Shown: positions 1-8,466 of the stretch, piece after piece
How positions within the stretch are numbered: position 1 is the first letter of the stretch
Layout of the letters: every line of letters begins with the position of its first letter
Assembly (NCBI RefSeq): GCF_000282895.1
Contig: NZ_ALBQ01000027.1
Location: 1-64,000, forward strand
Direction: 5' to 3'
Source: Sphingomonas sp. ATCC 31555
Lineage (GTDB): Bacteria > Pseudomonadota > Alphaproteobacteria > Sphingomonadales > Sphingomonadaceae
Length of the DNA stretch: 64,000 nt
Translations under genes and position numbers: made by a program
Notes under the pieces: model-generated
The model's input: the letters and a program-made list of their open reading frames with translations, nothing else
Told to the model about the DNA's origin: nothing
Databases searched by the model: none

Positions 1-267
1 CGCGCCTTACACCTCGGGAGCGTTTCTACACAGCCTCGACCAAAACCTGCCGGTCGACAAGTCGCGAGGGACGGCATAAATGTCCCACGATCCGGCGTTC
101 GCTTGCGGCGCCTGCCGACCAGATTACGTCGTTAAGCGAAGGACCTGCGAACGGCGGCTATTCCCAAAAGTAGTCGCTGAGTTCAGTAAGGCCTTCAAGC
201 AGCCGCACGGCTGCAGTCCCGTGTTCGGGCGATTGCTTTTCATCTTTCGCCCCCGCTCTGCGCAACA
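1..267. other. No recognisable gene in the left edge
   Basis: I see no protein family, tRNA or clear repeat here. Short open frames exist but none has a convincing ribosome site or composition. The stretch lies downstream of the leftward PepSY gene. Confidence 0.5.
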
Positions 268-1419
268 TCACGCGGTGGCCCGTTGCGGAGCCTTTGAGGC
301 GCGGGAGCGTGCCGAGCGCCGGAGCCACCAGAGGCGTAGCCCGGTTACGAACAGGCCGATGGGCAAGATGCCGAGCACAGCGACCAGTATCCGACCCGCC
401 TGACCGAGCGCTTGGCCGTTGTGAAGCGGGAACTGGAAGCGCAGCACCAAGTCGGCCGTGGACATGCGGGCGGGGGAATGATGGGCGAGAACATGGCCAT
501 CCGCGGGATCGGCGAAAATGACGGTGCTGCCATAGTCGGTTCGCGGGTCGCCGGGCTCCCTGAATGTGAGGCGATGCGGCTGGCCGGCGTCGCCCAGCGC
601 GAAGCTGTCGTAGCGGGCATGTTCGAGCGAGGGGCGAATGGCTGCCTCGACACGGGCCGGCGGGGCGGCGGTCAGGGCTGTTATATGCGGCGTTTGCGGA
701 AATGGCGTAAGGTGCGTGACGGCGCCGATGGCGGCGCGAAACGGTCCCGGCAACGCCATGTAGGCGCCAGACAAGGCAATAATGCCCAGCCCGAGGCCGC
801 CCAGCGCACCGAAAATGCCATGTAGGTCGAACTGCCGCCGAACCGGGGGCGCGCCGGGTTTGAGGCGGAGCGACTGCCGCCAGCGCCTAGGCCGGGGCCA
901 CCAAAGATACAAGCCGATGGCCAAGAGCAGCAGCGTGGCCAATCCCAATACGCCTACGAGCGTCAGGCCGGTCGCACCGGCGAGCAGCTCATAGTGCAGG
1001 CGATAGACGACAGACATGAAGTTGCGCCGCCCCGGTGGCAGCACCCCCCAAGCATATTCACCCCGAATCCGCCCGGTTGCCGGATCAAGCGCGGCGATCA
1101 TGAACCGGGTCTCGCCGCTGGCACCTGGAACTTCATAATAGCCACTCGGCGCGCTGCCGGAGAAGGCGGGGCGGTCGACCCCCACGCCTTTCGCGCTAGG
1201 CCGCTGCTCGCGCAGGCGGAGGGCGAGTTCGGCAAGCGTCAGAGAAGGCGCCGCGCGCTCCACCCGCCACCAATCGCGGTTCAGCAGGAAGTGATCGATC
1301 TCGCGGTGGAATACCAGCAAACTGCCGGTCAATCCCAGAAGGATGAACGCAAGGCCCACGACAAGTCCCAGCCAGCGATGTGCCGCGCGCAAGACCCGTC
1401 GTGGATGCCGTTTGTTCAT
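268..1419 (-). CDS. PepSY-associated transmembrane protein (iron-uptake type)
   Basis: A 383-residue inner-membrane protein of the PepSY_TM family. The N-terminus is basic (RRVLRAAHRWLGLVVG) and leads into a first helix near residues 15-40, followed by a periplasmic region, a helix pair near 145-185 ending in YLWWPRPRRW, a further helix near 205-225 and a last helix near 345-370. Such proteins commonly sit beside TonB siderophore receptors and are proposed to reduce or handle ferric siderophores. I chose the ATG at 1419 because its A is also the last base of the receptor's TGA stop, which implies translational coupling. A TTG one codon upstream is possible but less likely. The family call is firm; the role in iron uptake is inferred from the neighbour. 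Confidence 0.85.
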   Translation of the reverse strand: MNKRHPRRVLRAAHRWLGLVVGLAFILLGLTGSLLVFHREIDHFLLNRDWWRVERAAPSLTLAELALRLREQRPSAKGVGVDRPAFSGSAPSGYYEVPGASGETRFMIAALDPATGRIRGEYAWGVLPPGRRNFMSVVYRLHYELLAGATGLTLVGVLGLATLLLLAIGLYLWWPRPRRWRQSLRLKPGAPPVRRQFDLHGIFGALGGLGLGIIALSGAYMALPGPFRAAIGAVTHLTPFPQTPHITALTAAPPARVEAAIRPSLEHARYDSFALGDAGQPHRLTFREPGDPRTDYGSTVIFADPADGHVLAHHSPARMSTADLVLRFQFPLHNGQALGQAGRILVAVLGILPIGLFVTGLRLWWLRRSARSRASKAPQRATA

Positions 1420-3551
1420 CAAAAGCCGATGGTGATACCCATGCGGACCGTCCGCCCGGGTTGCGGCAGCAGGAAGAAGCCGCCGCTATCGATGATCCGG
1501 GCGTCGAACAGGTTATCGACGTTGATCTGCGCGCGGAGCCCCTTCTGGCCGGTGAAATACAGGGCACCGTCCACCCGGGTATAGCCGGGAAGCGTCAGGG
1601 CATTGTTCGGCAGGGTTGCCTGTCGGCTGGTGGAAGCGAAGACGCCCCCGCCGACGCCGACATTCCAGCTGCGCGTCAGGCGCGTGTCATACCGCCCCCA
1701 GAGGCTCCCGACATGGCGCGCAGCGAGCGGCAGGCGATCGCCAACCAGCGAGGCATCGTTATCGCGCGTCACCTTCGCATCGGTATAGCTATAGGCTGCC
1801 GTGAGCTGCAGCCCGGTCATGGGCGTGCCCTGCAATTCCAGCTCCACGCCTTGGCTGCGCTGTTCCCCAACCGCGATGCTGAAGTTCGGATCGTTCGGAT
1901 CAGTCGTCAGAATATTGCGGCGCTTGAGTTCGAACAGGGCAGCGGTCGCGAACAGCCTGCCTCCCAGCATCTCCAGCTTCGCGCCCACTTCCGACTGCAC
2001 GCCGCGCTCGGGGACGAATAGGCCGCCATCGGCGGACCGACCGAAGCTGTTCGGTACGAACGAGCGGCTCCAGCTGGCGAACAGCGACAGGCTTGGAACG
2101 GGTAGATAGACAAATCCCAGACGAGGCGACCAGGCGTTTTCCGTCTGCCGGTTGAAGACCTGCGTCACATCTTCGTAGCGCGAGCGTACCTCGTCGTAGC
2201 GTAGCCCCGCCAGCAGCCGCACCTGCGGGCCGAGCTCTACGAAATCCTGCAGGTACACCGCCGTGGACTGCGCGCCGTAAGACTGCGCCGGATAATTGCT
2301 GACGAACTGATCGGCGCGCGGCTCTGGCAGGCCATAGATCGGGTTGGCAATCTCCAGCGGCGCCAGGGGGGCGTCGAAAAACTCGTACGGCCCGAAATCA
2401 TAGTCGCTGTAGCTGACACCCACCAACAGTTTGTGCCGCGCCGGGCCGGTGGTCACGCCGGTGCGCAGCTCCGACAGCAGCGTCAGATCCTGCTGCTTGT
2501 CGCTCCCGCGCGAGGCGTTGCGGTTGAGGAAGCGACCGTCGGCGGAAATGGGTTCGCTGAAGTCCGGCCGCACCCCGAAATAGGATTGTCCCGCCTTGTT
2601 GTAGAAGGCGCCACCGCGCAGGCTCGTATCGGCATCGAGGTTCCATTCCAGTTCGGTCCGTCCGCCCCAGCTCCACTGATTGCCGCGCGAGAAGCGCTCG
2701 CCGGTCTTGAAGTCGCGGGGCACGCTCAGGAACACGGCATCGGGATAATAGCCGTCTCCGTCCCGCGCCGCAGTATCGCCGTCGAAGCCATAGCCCTCGA
2801 CCAGCATTTTCACATCCGGGGCGAGGCGCCACGTGCCGACGGCACTGCCGAAGCGATAGGATCGTTCGCGGAAGGTTTGAAGCTGTCCCTCCTGCCCGAT
2901 TGCCCCGGTGACGCGCAGGCCGCCACGCTGCTGGCTGTCCGCCAGATTGGCATCGATCGTCAGGCGGCGCAGGTCGATGTCGCCGGCTTGGCCCGAGATT
3001 TCCGCGAAGGTCTCGTCGACGGGTGTCTTGGTGGCATAGTTGACGAGCCCGCCTACGGCGAACGAGCTGCCATACAGGACCGACGCCGGCCCCTTCAGAA
3101 ACTCGACTCGGGCGATGTTGATCGGGTCGCGCGCCGTGGTGAAGCCGAACTCTCGATAGCCGTTGATGGTGCTTGCGGCCCCATCGGTACGGAATCCGCG
3201 AATGACGTAGGAAGTGGAGAAGGCATAGCCATAGCCGGTCTGACGCTGCACCCCGGCGACCGTGTCACCGGCAGCGTTGAGGTTGGTCAGCCCGCGATCT
3301 GTCAATAGCTTGTCCGTCACCGTTGAGACAGACACCGGCGTTTCCAGTATCGAAGCATCGATGCGCAGCGGCGCGGTGGCAACGTCGCTGACATAGGCTT
3401 GGCTGCGCTGGCCGACGACGACGATCGTTTCTTTCGCGTCACTGTCGCTAGTGGTGGTCTGTGCTGCAGCGGAATGCGCCATGCCCACACCGACTATCGC
3501 CCCAAACGCCAGAACCACCGGCGCATGCCTGTTTGTCACGTCGATCCCCAT
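1419..3551 (-). CDS. TonB-dependent siderophore receptor
   Basis: A 710-residue outer-membrane receptor. A signal peptide ends near AHSAAAQ (about residue 31) and is followed by a short linker (ETIVVVGQRS). The plug domain (about 55-170) includes SYVIRGFRTDG and ARVEFLKGPASVLYGSSFAVGGLVNY, the usual siderophore-receptor plug motif. The 22-strand barrel follows and the protein ends in the aromatic residue F, as barrel assembly requires. Length is normal for the family. It forms a two-gene unit with the PepSY gene. The substrate, probably a ferric siderophore, cannot be read from sequence. I did not find a confident Fur box upstream. Confidence 0.92.
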   Translation of the reverse strand: MGIDVTNRHAPVVLAFGAIVGVGMAHSAAAQTTTSDSDAKETIVVVGQRSQAYVSDVATAPLRIDASILETPVSVSTVTDKLLTDRGLTNLNAAGDTVAGVQRQTGYGYAFSTSYVIRGFRTDGAASTINGYREFGFTTARDPINIARVEFLKGPASVLYGSSFAVGGLVNYATKTPVDETFAEISGQAGDIDLRRLTIDANLADSQQRGGLRVTGAIGQEGQLQTFRERSYRFGSAVGTWRLAPDVKMLVEGYGFDGDTAARDGDGYYPDAVFLSVPRDFKTGERFSRGNQWSWGGRTELEWNLDADTSLRGGAFYNKAGQSYFGVRPDFSEPISADGRFLNRNASRGSDKQQDLTLLSELRTGVTTGPARHKLLVGVSYSDYDFGPYEFFDAPLAPLEIANPIYGLPEPRADQFVSNYPAQSYGAQSTAVYLQDFVELGPQVRLLAGLRYDEVRSRYEDVTQVFNRQTENAWSPRLGFVYLPVPSLSLFASWSRSFVPNSFGRSADGGLFVPERGVQSEVGAKLEMLGGRLFATAALFELKRRNILTTDPNDPNFSIAVGEQRSQGVELELQGTPMTGLQLTAAYSYTDAKVTRDNDASLVGDRLPLAARHVGSLWGRYDTRLTRSWNVGVGGGVFASTSRQATLPNNALTLPGYTRVDGALYFTGQKGLRAQINVDNLFDARIIDSGGFFLLPQPGRTVRMGITIGF

Positions 3552-3637
3552 TCTGATTATGGAGAACGCCTAGCAGCGCTGCGAACGCCAATCAATAGCA
3601 AGTCAAGCGTTGATCAAGCCGCTTTACCCTGTAGTTG

Positions 3638-3982
3638 CTACAGACCCAATGAAGCGCCCGTGATCCCAATTTGGATCGAACGGGGGGTGGTATTGAAGGC
3701 TATTTTTCGAGCGTGTGGGTCGATGAATCCCAGCATTTCCTGCTGCTTCTCGGAGCTACCGCCGACGCTGGCGCTTGCGCAGGCCGATGCCCGTAAAGTC
3801 CTGAGATCGTCGTGCAGGCAACGCGAACAGGCAGCCGCGTGCAGGACGAGCCGATCCGCGTGGATATCGTGCACCGGGAGGAGATCGAAGAGGAAACTCC
3901 TCATGCGGCCCGGCAACATAGCCATGCTGGTCATCGCCATCACGAAAGCCGCGCAGCGGCCTCGTGTACCGGCTCGCATTCT
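3638..3982 (-). CDS. Possible small Cys-containing exported protein
   Basis: An open frame of about 114 residues if the ATG at 3982 is used; the same frame stays open upstream to 4135. It has a basic start, a hydrophobic run (CAAFVMAMTSMAML), then a Cys pair (AAACSRCLHDDL) and SACASASVGG, ending in GITGASLGL. The layout recalls small metal- or copper-linked exported proteins (DUF2946-like) that sit near PepSY and TonB genes. It lies 86 bp upstream of the receptor on the same strand. I do not recognise it firmly, and the neighbouring DNA is decayed, so it may be a remnant or not a gene at all. Confidence 0.25.
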   Translation of the reverse strand, partial: RMRAGTRGRCAAFVMAMTSMAMLPGRMRSFLFDLLPVHDIHADRLVLHAAACSRCLHDDLRTLRASACASASVGGSSEKQQEMLGFIDPHARKIAFNTTPRSIQIGITGASLGL

Positions 3983-4218
3983 GTCGTTCTGGGATGCCGG
4001 CCATGCAGCTGCCGAAAGTCGGCTCCTGGTGAGGGCTGCCGTTCGATCTATCGCTCTGGAACGACCGCTTCGTCCCATTTCCTGCCATTCGAAATCTGTC
4101 CACTGAATGGAGGCTTCCACCCGAAAAGCAGTCATTCAATTCCTGCGCTGTTAGCGATCGCGAGCGAGAAAAACTGGCCATTTGCCGAAAAGTCCTTCTG
4201 GATCGTTCTAGCGAATAG

Positions 4219-4465
4219 TGAACCGCACCGGGTCTGCCGGAGGCATTGGGTTGTGAGTCACGCTGCCATATCGATGTTGCCGGCGGCAGCATAATATTGT
4301 TCTTCGGCTTCGGCAGGCGGGATGTTGCCGATAGGCTCGAGCAGCCGCCGGTGGTTGAACCAGTCCACCCATTCGAGCGTGGCGTACTCGACGGCTTCGA
4401 AGGACCGCATCGATATGGCAGCGTGACTCACAACCCAATGCCTCCGGCAGACCCGGTGCGGTTCA
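4219..4465. mobile_element. Miniature element derived from an IS3-family end, with perfect 58-bp inverted repeats
   Basis: Positions 4219-4276 and 4408-4465 are exact reverse complements over 58 bp, beginning TGAACCGCACCGGG. The 131-bp centre plus the left arm encodes, on the minus strand, the last ~44 codons of an IS3-family transposase (stop at 4258-4260; motif EWVDWFNHRRLLEPIGNIPP). The same end occurs in the fuller element at 42259-43578. Only the orfB-side end is present, duplicated in inverted orientation; the orfA-side end is missing. No target duplication is visible at the borders. Confidence 0.85.
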
Positions 4466-5360
4466 ATCATGGTGCCCACCGAATATTACGAAACTAAGGG
4501 AAGCAGCTATAAGAGTGGGCTCGGCAAGCAGCTGGATTCGCAGATCGTCGTGCAGTGGACGGGAACGGATGTCGTCCCGCAATCCATTTCGATCAATGAC
4601 GCCAAGGCGGCCCAAGAGGCGTTCGGGCGCAAAACGTTGTTGTGGGACAATTATCCGGTCAACGATTATGCGACCACCAGGGACGTCTAACACTCGCGCC
4701 CTATACCCGCCGCGAGCCGGGCCTATCTAGCTAGCGAATTAGCCGGCATCCTTTCCAATCCCATGAACCAGGAAGTGCCGACCCGCGTTGCGATAACTGG
4801 CGTGGCCGCGTTCGCGTGGAACGATCGGGGCTATGACGCCGACCTCGTCTGGCAATATGCCGCTAGCGAGGTCGCCGGCGGGGACGATCGCGCCCCCCAC
4901 TCGCTGCTGGTCTTTTTCGACACGCAGCATCTGGCCCCTACCTTCGGCAGCCACCCCTGGCAGGAACAAGCCCCTGCCCTGAAGGCAGCATTCGACGGCG
5001 TCCGCGCGGCGCTCGAGGGAGGAAACGAAGCTGCTCGTCAGGCTGCACTCAGCGCATTCGTCGATATCGCGGACGATTTCGCCCGCGCGCCGGCTAGCAT
5101 CCGCGCGGCGACCGTAGACCACCGTTTCGTTGAGCAGTCGCGACCATGGCTGGATGCCATGCAAGTCTGGGGACGCGTCTTGCAGCTTACCGCCGCCGGG
5201 CTAGACGCGGCTAACCGTCGCGAGCCCGCCGCCACGCGCTATTTCGCAGAGGCGCAGCAGCTTGCCACAGCAGCCGCCGCGATACCGACGATCAAGGGCG
5301 CGATCCGGTTCGATGGCTTGATCCAGATCGCAGACAGCGTGCTGGACCGCTTCGTGACGG
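4466..5360 (+). pseudogene. GH84 beta-N-acetylglucosaminidase remnant, main part
   Basis: This encodes the back part of a GH84 (hyaluronidase/O-GlcNAcase-like) enzyme: VPTEYY, then VVQWTGTDVVPQSI and TLLWDNYPVNDY near the end of the catalytic barrel, then the helical C-terminal domain (NPMNQEVPTRVAITGVAAFAWNDRGYDAD). The N-terminal half is missing and the sequence starts exactly at the border of the miniature element. Two compensating indels interrupt it. The frame shifts near 4680, so the original frame hits TAA at 4688-4690 while GRLTLAPYTRREPG continues one frame over. It returns at 4729-4735, where TAGC is repeated. The 3' end is cut at 5360 by an IS407-group insertion and resumes at 8265. 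Confidence 0.85.
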
Positions 5361-5734
5361 TGACGTGACCCCTGTCTTTCATCCAGCTGCAACCAGGACC
5401 GACCGTTATTGTCGCGCAGGAGCGCGGGCGAAGCAACGGGCGGGGTTAACCCCGCCCGTTGCTTTTCGAGTTCGGCGGCGAACGCCGCCGGTGTGGCGTA
5501 GCCGAGCGAGGAGTGCGGCCGCTCGGTGTTGTAATCATCGACCCAGCGCGCGAGGATCGAGCGCGCCTGGCGGACCGTGAAGAACAGCGTCTCGTTTAGC
5601 AGCTCGTCGCGCATGCGACCGTTGAAGCTCTCGACGAACCCGTTCTGCGTCGGCTTGCCCGGCGCGATATAGTGCCACTCGACACCGGCATCGCCCGACC
5701 ACGCCAGCACCGCGTTAGAGGTGAGCTCGGTTCC
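5361..5734 (-). pseudogene. IS407-group orfB transposase, C-terminal piece
   Basis: It encodes [12 protein letters not shown], then [20 protein letters not shown] with the catalytic Glu of the DDE triad, then LNETLF and [17 protein letters not shown]. The frame runs on without a stop through the element end into flanking DNA, so the original stop seems lost or lies in another frame. The piece contains a perfect 34-bp palindrome at 5431-5464. Confidence 0.85.
5431..5464. repeat. Perfect 34-bp palindrome without a loop
   Basis: The two 17-bp halves are exact reverse complements, meeting at GTT|AAC (centre GGGGTTAACCCC). It lies inside the C-terminal coding part of the IS407-group orfB. It could form a cruciform or act as a terminator for transcripts entering or leaving the element; on the plus strand it is followed by TTTTCG. 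Confidence 0.85.
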
Positions 5735-5887
5735 GTAGCACATTGGGAACCGATCCCGCGAAGAGCCGGATTGCCTTGTTGAAGGCAAGGGCGCGTAGCG
5801 CCCGCGGGCTTCATCAAGGCGGCCATGACCGGCCAGCAGATCTCTAAAGTGAAGTTGTCGACTCAACACTTTGGAGATTGACCGACC
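5735..5887 (+). ncRNA. Candidate bridge-RNA region of the IS110 element
   Basis: IS110-family elements encode a structured guide (bridge) RNA in a non-coding end. This left end, upstream of the transposase, can form tight hairpins: TTGCCTT/AAGGCAA with loop GTTG (5771-5788) and GGGCGC/GCGCCC with loop GTA (5789-5803). At 5746-5752 it contains GGAACCG, complementary to CGGTTCC of the left target flank (5728-5734). The right non-coding end (7181-7392) is the alternative location. The RNA is inferred, not shown. Confidence 0.35.
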
Positions 5888-7180
5888 ATGACCAAGCGCA
5901 GTTCTAACCCCACCGACGCCGTGCTGGTAGCCATCGATATGTCAAAGCATCGCCAAGAGGTGCTGATCGAACGTCCGGAAGGCGGTCGCCGGCGGCGGAT
6001 GACCGTGATGGCAACCAAGGCGGACTACGATCGCCTCGCAGCGGACCTTGGAGAGATCGGGCGGCGGATTGTCGTCGGCTTTGAAGCGACCGGTAACTAC
6101 CATCGCACCCTGGCGCACCGGCTGCTGGCCGCGGGCTTCGAGCTGCGGTTGATTTCGTCGGTCGCGCTGGCCCGGACCCGTGAGGCGTTGCACAATGGCT
6201 GGGATAAGAACGATTCCAAAGACGCGCAGGTGATCCTGCACATGCTGCGGATCGGCGCCACCCAGCGCTATGTCGACCCGCTCGCCGCCGGCATCAACGA
6301 TCTGCAGGAGATGTCGAAGACGCACGAGGCCATTTCCAAGGCCAAGACCCAGACCTGGCACCGGATCCTGACCCACTACCTGCCGTTGTACTTTCCGGAG
6401 ATCGAGCGCTTCGCTGGCAACAGCCGGTCCGATTGGTTCCTGGCCTTGCTCGAGCGCTTCCCCACGCCAGCGAGCATGACATCACTGGGCCAGGAGGCAT
6501 TCACGAACGAGGTCTGGCCATTAGTCGGTCGCAAGGTCTCCAAGGCCCGGCTGATCAACGATATTTACGCGACAGCCTGTGCTTCCGTGGCCCTGCCGGT
6601 CGACGAAGACAGCGTGGCGATAGCCATGTTCCGCATGGTCATCGCCCAGGCTCGAGGCCTGATCCGCCAACGCGACGAGATCGAGCGAACGGCCCATGCC
6701 TTGCTCAGCGACAACCGCGATTATCAGCTCCTGCGCCTGATTCCCGGGATCGGGCCGATCAACGCGCTGACCATCCTTGCCGAAGCCGGCGATCTTCGCC
6801 GCTTCGCCCACCACCGGCAGTTCCTCAAGTTCTGCGGACTTGATCTCGCGACCTGCCAGTCCGGCACATTCCGCGGTAAGACCAAGCTGTCGAAGTATGG
6901 CAACGCCCGGCTACGCCGCACCTTCTGGATGGCGACTCAGGTTGCCATTCGCCAGCGCGACAACAGCTTCCGCGACAAGCTGGGTCGGTACGTGGCCGGA
7001 CACGGCAACGACCCGGATCGCCGCCGCAAGGCCATGACCGCACTCACCGCCAAGATGGCGCGCGTCGCGCACGCCGTCATCAAAACGGGAACCGAGTACC
7101 GTCCGTTCGTCGAACGGGCGGACACCAGATGGAAGGACCCCTCTCTGCTGTGCCGTGAGGGCGCTACGGCGACCCTGTAG
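5888..7180 (+). CDS. IS110-family transposase (DEDD plus C-terminal Ser domain)
   Basis: A 430-residue recombinase that looks full length. The N-terminal RuvC-like domain has the DEDD acids: D17 (VAIDMSK), E66 (GFEATGNY), D109 and D112 (KNDSKDAQ). The C-terminal Tnp_IS116/IS110/IS902 domain has the helix-hairpin-helix [19 protein letters not shown] and the catalytic-Ser region [17 protein letters not shown]. All key motifs are present, so it may still be active. The ATG at 5888 follows GGAGATTGACCGACC. It is read opposite to the host IS407-group element. Confidence 0.95.
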   Translation: MTKRSSNPTDAVLVAIDMSKHRQEVLIERPEGGRRRRMTVMATKADYDRLAADLGEIGRRIVVGFEATGNYHRTLAHRLLAAGFELRLISSVALARTREALHNGWDKNDSKDAQVILHMLRIGATQRYVDPLAAGINDLQEMSKTHEAISKAKTQTWHRILTHYLPLYFPEIERFAGNSRSDWFLALLERFPTPASMTSLGQEAFTNEVWPLVGRKVSKARLINDIYATACASVALPVDEDSVAIAMFRMVIAQARGLIRQRDEIERTAHALLSDNRDYQLLRLIPGIGPINALTILAEAGDLRRFAHHRQFLKFCGLDLATCQSGTFRGKTKLSKYGNARLRRTFWMATQVAIRQRDNSFRDKLGRYVAGHGNDPDRRRKAMTALTAKMARVAHAVIKTGTEYRPFVERADTRWKDPSLLCREGATATL

Positions 7181-7392
7181 ATAATGTTCGGGCCTTCCAT
7201 CTGGCATCCGCATCTCATTTTAAGGACGGTGAGGACCACGACCGGCTCGGACGCTGGATCCTGTGTTTGCTATGGCCGAGAGCGCTTTCCTTGACGATGG
7301 AAGCCATCTGGATCAGAACCGCATAGCGCTGATCGCCATCGGCGCAACGAGACCTGCTGGCCGTTTTCCGCCGCTGCTTCCCGACCTAGGAC

Positions 7393-7941
7393 GTTGTCGC
7401 TGACAATCATCCTGGGCGCGCCGCGCTCGGCGATTAGAGCGGCCAGTTCGCGCACCACCCGCTTGCCCGAGATCGACGTGTCGAGCACCGCCCGTAAGCA
7501 CTCCCGCGTCACGTCGTCGACGATGTTGAGGATGCGGAACCGGCGACCCGTGGCCATCTGATCATGGACGAAGTCCAGGCTCCAGCGCTGGTTGGGGAGC
7601 GCCAGCACGGGCGCAGGTGCCCGCGCGCCGACGGCGCGCTTGCGGCCCTTCCTGCAACGCACCGTCAAACCCTCTTCGCGGTAAAGCCGCTGGGTCTTCT
7701 TGCGGTTGATCGTGATGCCGTCCCGGCGCAGCAGGATGTGCAGCCGCCGATAGCCGGACCGTCGGCGTTGCTGCGCAAGCTCGCGCAGACACGACCGCAG
7801 GTCGCCATCATCCTCCCGGCACGAGCGATACCGCATGCTCGTGCGATCCGCACCGACGACAGTGCACGCCCGCCGCTCGCTCATCCCCAGCGCCGTCTGG
7901 AGATACGCGACCGCTTCCCGCTTCGCGGCAGGCGTCACCAT
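7393..7941 (-). pseudogene. IS407-group orfB transposase, N-terminal piece
   Basis: It starts MVTPAAKREAVAYLQ and carries the HTH_21 region (RRSGYRRLHILLRRDGI) and the first catalytic Asp of the DDE integrase core (QRWSLDFVHDQ), then runs to GAPRMIVSDN. The second catalytic Asp is the D of SDN, the last part before the IS110 insertion. The gene resumes at 5734 with [12 protein letters not shown], and joining 7393 to 5734 restores the reading frame exactly. Confidence 0.88.
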
Positions 7942-8200
7942 TTTTTGTGAGCAGGTCCTTCAGACCTGCATTGTCGAGCATCGTGTCCGCCAGCAGCCGC
8001 TTGAGTCGGGCGTTCTCCTCCTCGAGCGCCCGCAGCCGCTTCGCATCGGATACCTCCAGGCCACCGAACTTGGCCTTCCAAGCGTAATAGGTCGCGCTCG
8101 ACATACCATGCCGCCGGCACAGATCCGTCACCACCGCGCCTGCTTCGGCTTCCTTCAGGATGCCGATGATCTGCTCTTCCGAAAACTGCTTCCGCTTCAT
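7808..8200 (-). CDS. IS407-group orfA (helix-turn-helix protein), frame-altered
   Basis: It begins MKRKQFSEEQIIGILKEAEAG and continues with a helix-turn-helix (VVTDLCRRHGMSSATYYAWK) and a leucine-zipper-like region, the standard IS407-group OrfA. Normally OrfA ends at about residue 88 with a KKW stop directly after an A-run, and a programmed -1 shift there makes OrfAB. Here the run (7931-7936) has six A/T, the frame reads on to 130 residues, and orfB lies in +1 rather than -1 register. I infer loss of one base from the run. Confidence 0.8.
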   Translation of the reverse strand: MKRKQFSEEQIIGILKEAEAGAVVTDLCRRHGMSSATYYAWKAKFGGLEVSDAKRLRALEEENARLKRLLADTMLDNAGLKDLLTKNGDACREAGSGRVSPDGAGDERAAGVHCRRCGSHEHAVSLVPGG

Positions 8201-8264
8201 CTGTCCGTCCCTTTCCGGGGCCGGACTCTAGCTCCAAATGGAGGAAAAAACGGGGGTCACGTCA

Positions 8265-8321
8265 ACGGATGTACCGACGCTGCTGTGGACGGCGGCGGCG
8301 GAGCGGCCGAAAGTGCCCTAA
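8265..8321 (+). pseudogene. GH84 remnant, last 18 codons beyond the IS
   Basis: When the IS407-group element and one ACGG copy are removed, the GH84 frame continues from RFVT into DVPTLLWTAAAERPKVP and stops at TAA 8319-8321. This short tail is the natural 3' end of the gene cut at 5360. The 145 bp that follow, up to 8466, hold nothing I recognise. Confidence 0.7.
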
Positions 8322-8466
8322 TTAGCCTTGGGGGACAGGTGACAGCGATTGGTCGCACCACCTAAGCAAGTTGGTTCGATGCCCAACGCCGCAATCGTAG
8401 GACGTTGGCAGCCAATGCGGCGCCGGTGCCCCCGTGCTTCCCCCGATTAGCAGCATGGGGCAAGGT

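Larger units (their letters stand above)
5735..7392 (+). mobile_element. IS110-family insertion sequence
   Basis: A unit of about 1.66 kb lies inside the IS407-group orfB. Removing 5735-7392 rejoins GGTTCC to GTTGTCGC and restores the orfB reading frame without loss or gain, so the borders are good to about 2 bp. A GT dinucleotide is present at both junctions (5735-5736 and 7393-7394) and may be the core at which recombination occurred. There are no terminal inverted repeats and no target duplication beyond this, as expected for the family. Non-coding ends are about 150 bp (left) and 210 bp (right). Confidence 0.9.
5361..8264 (-). mobile_element. IS3-family (IS407 group) element, itself interrupted by an IS110-family element
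   Basis: The ends are inverted repeats beginning TGACGTGACCCC at both borders. A 4-bp target duplication ACGG lies outside (5357-5360 and 8265-8268), matching the 4-bp duplications known for the IS407 group. Without the inserted IS110 unit (about 5735-7392) the element is about 1.25 kb, normal for the group. It carries orfA (start 8200) and orfB (start 7941, split). It inserted into the GH84 gene. With orfB split and the orfA/orfB frames out of register, this copy cannot make transposase. Confidence 0.92.

Noticed and set aside
3630-3643. TGTAGTTGCTACA small inverted repeat upstream of the receptor
   Set aside because: A 5-bp stem with a 3-base loop is too short to call an operator or Fur box.
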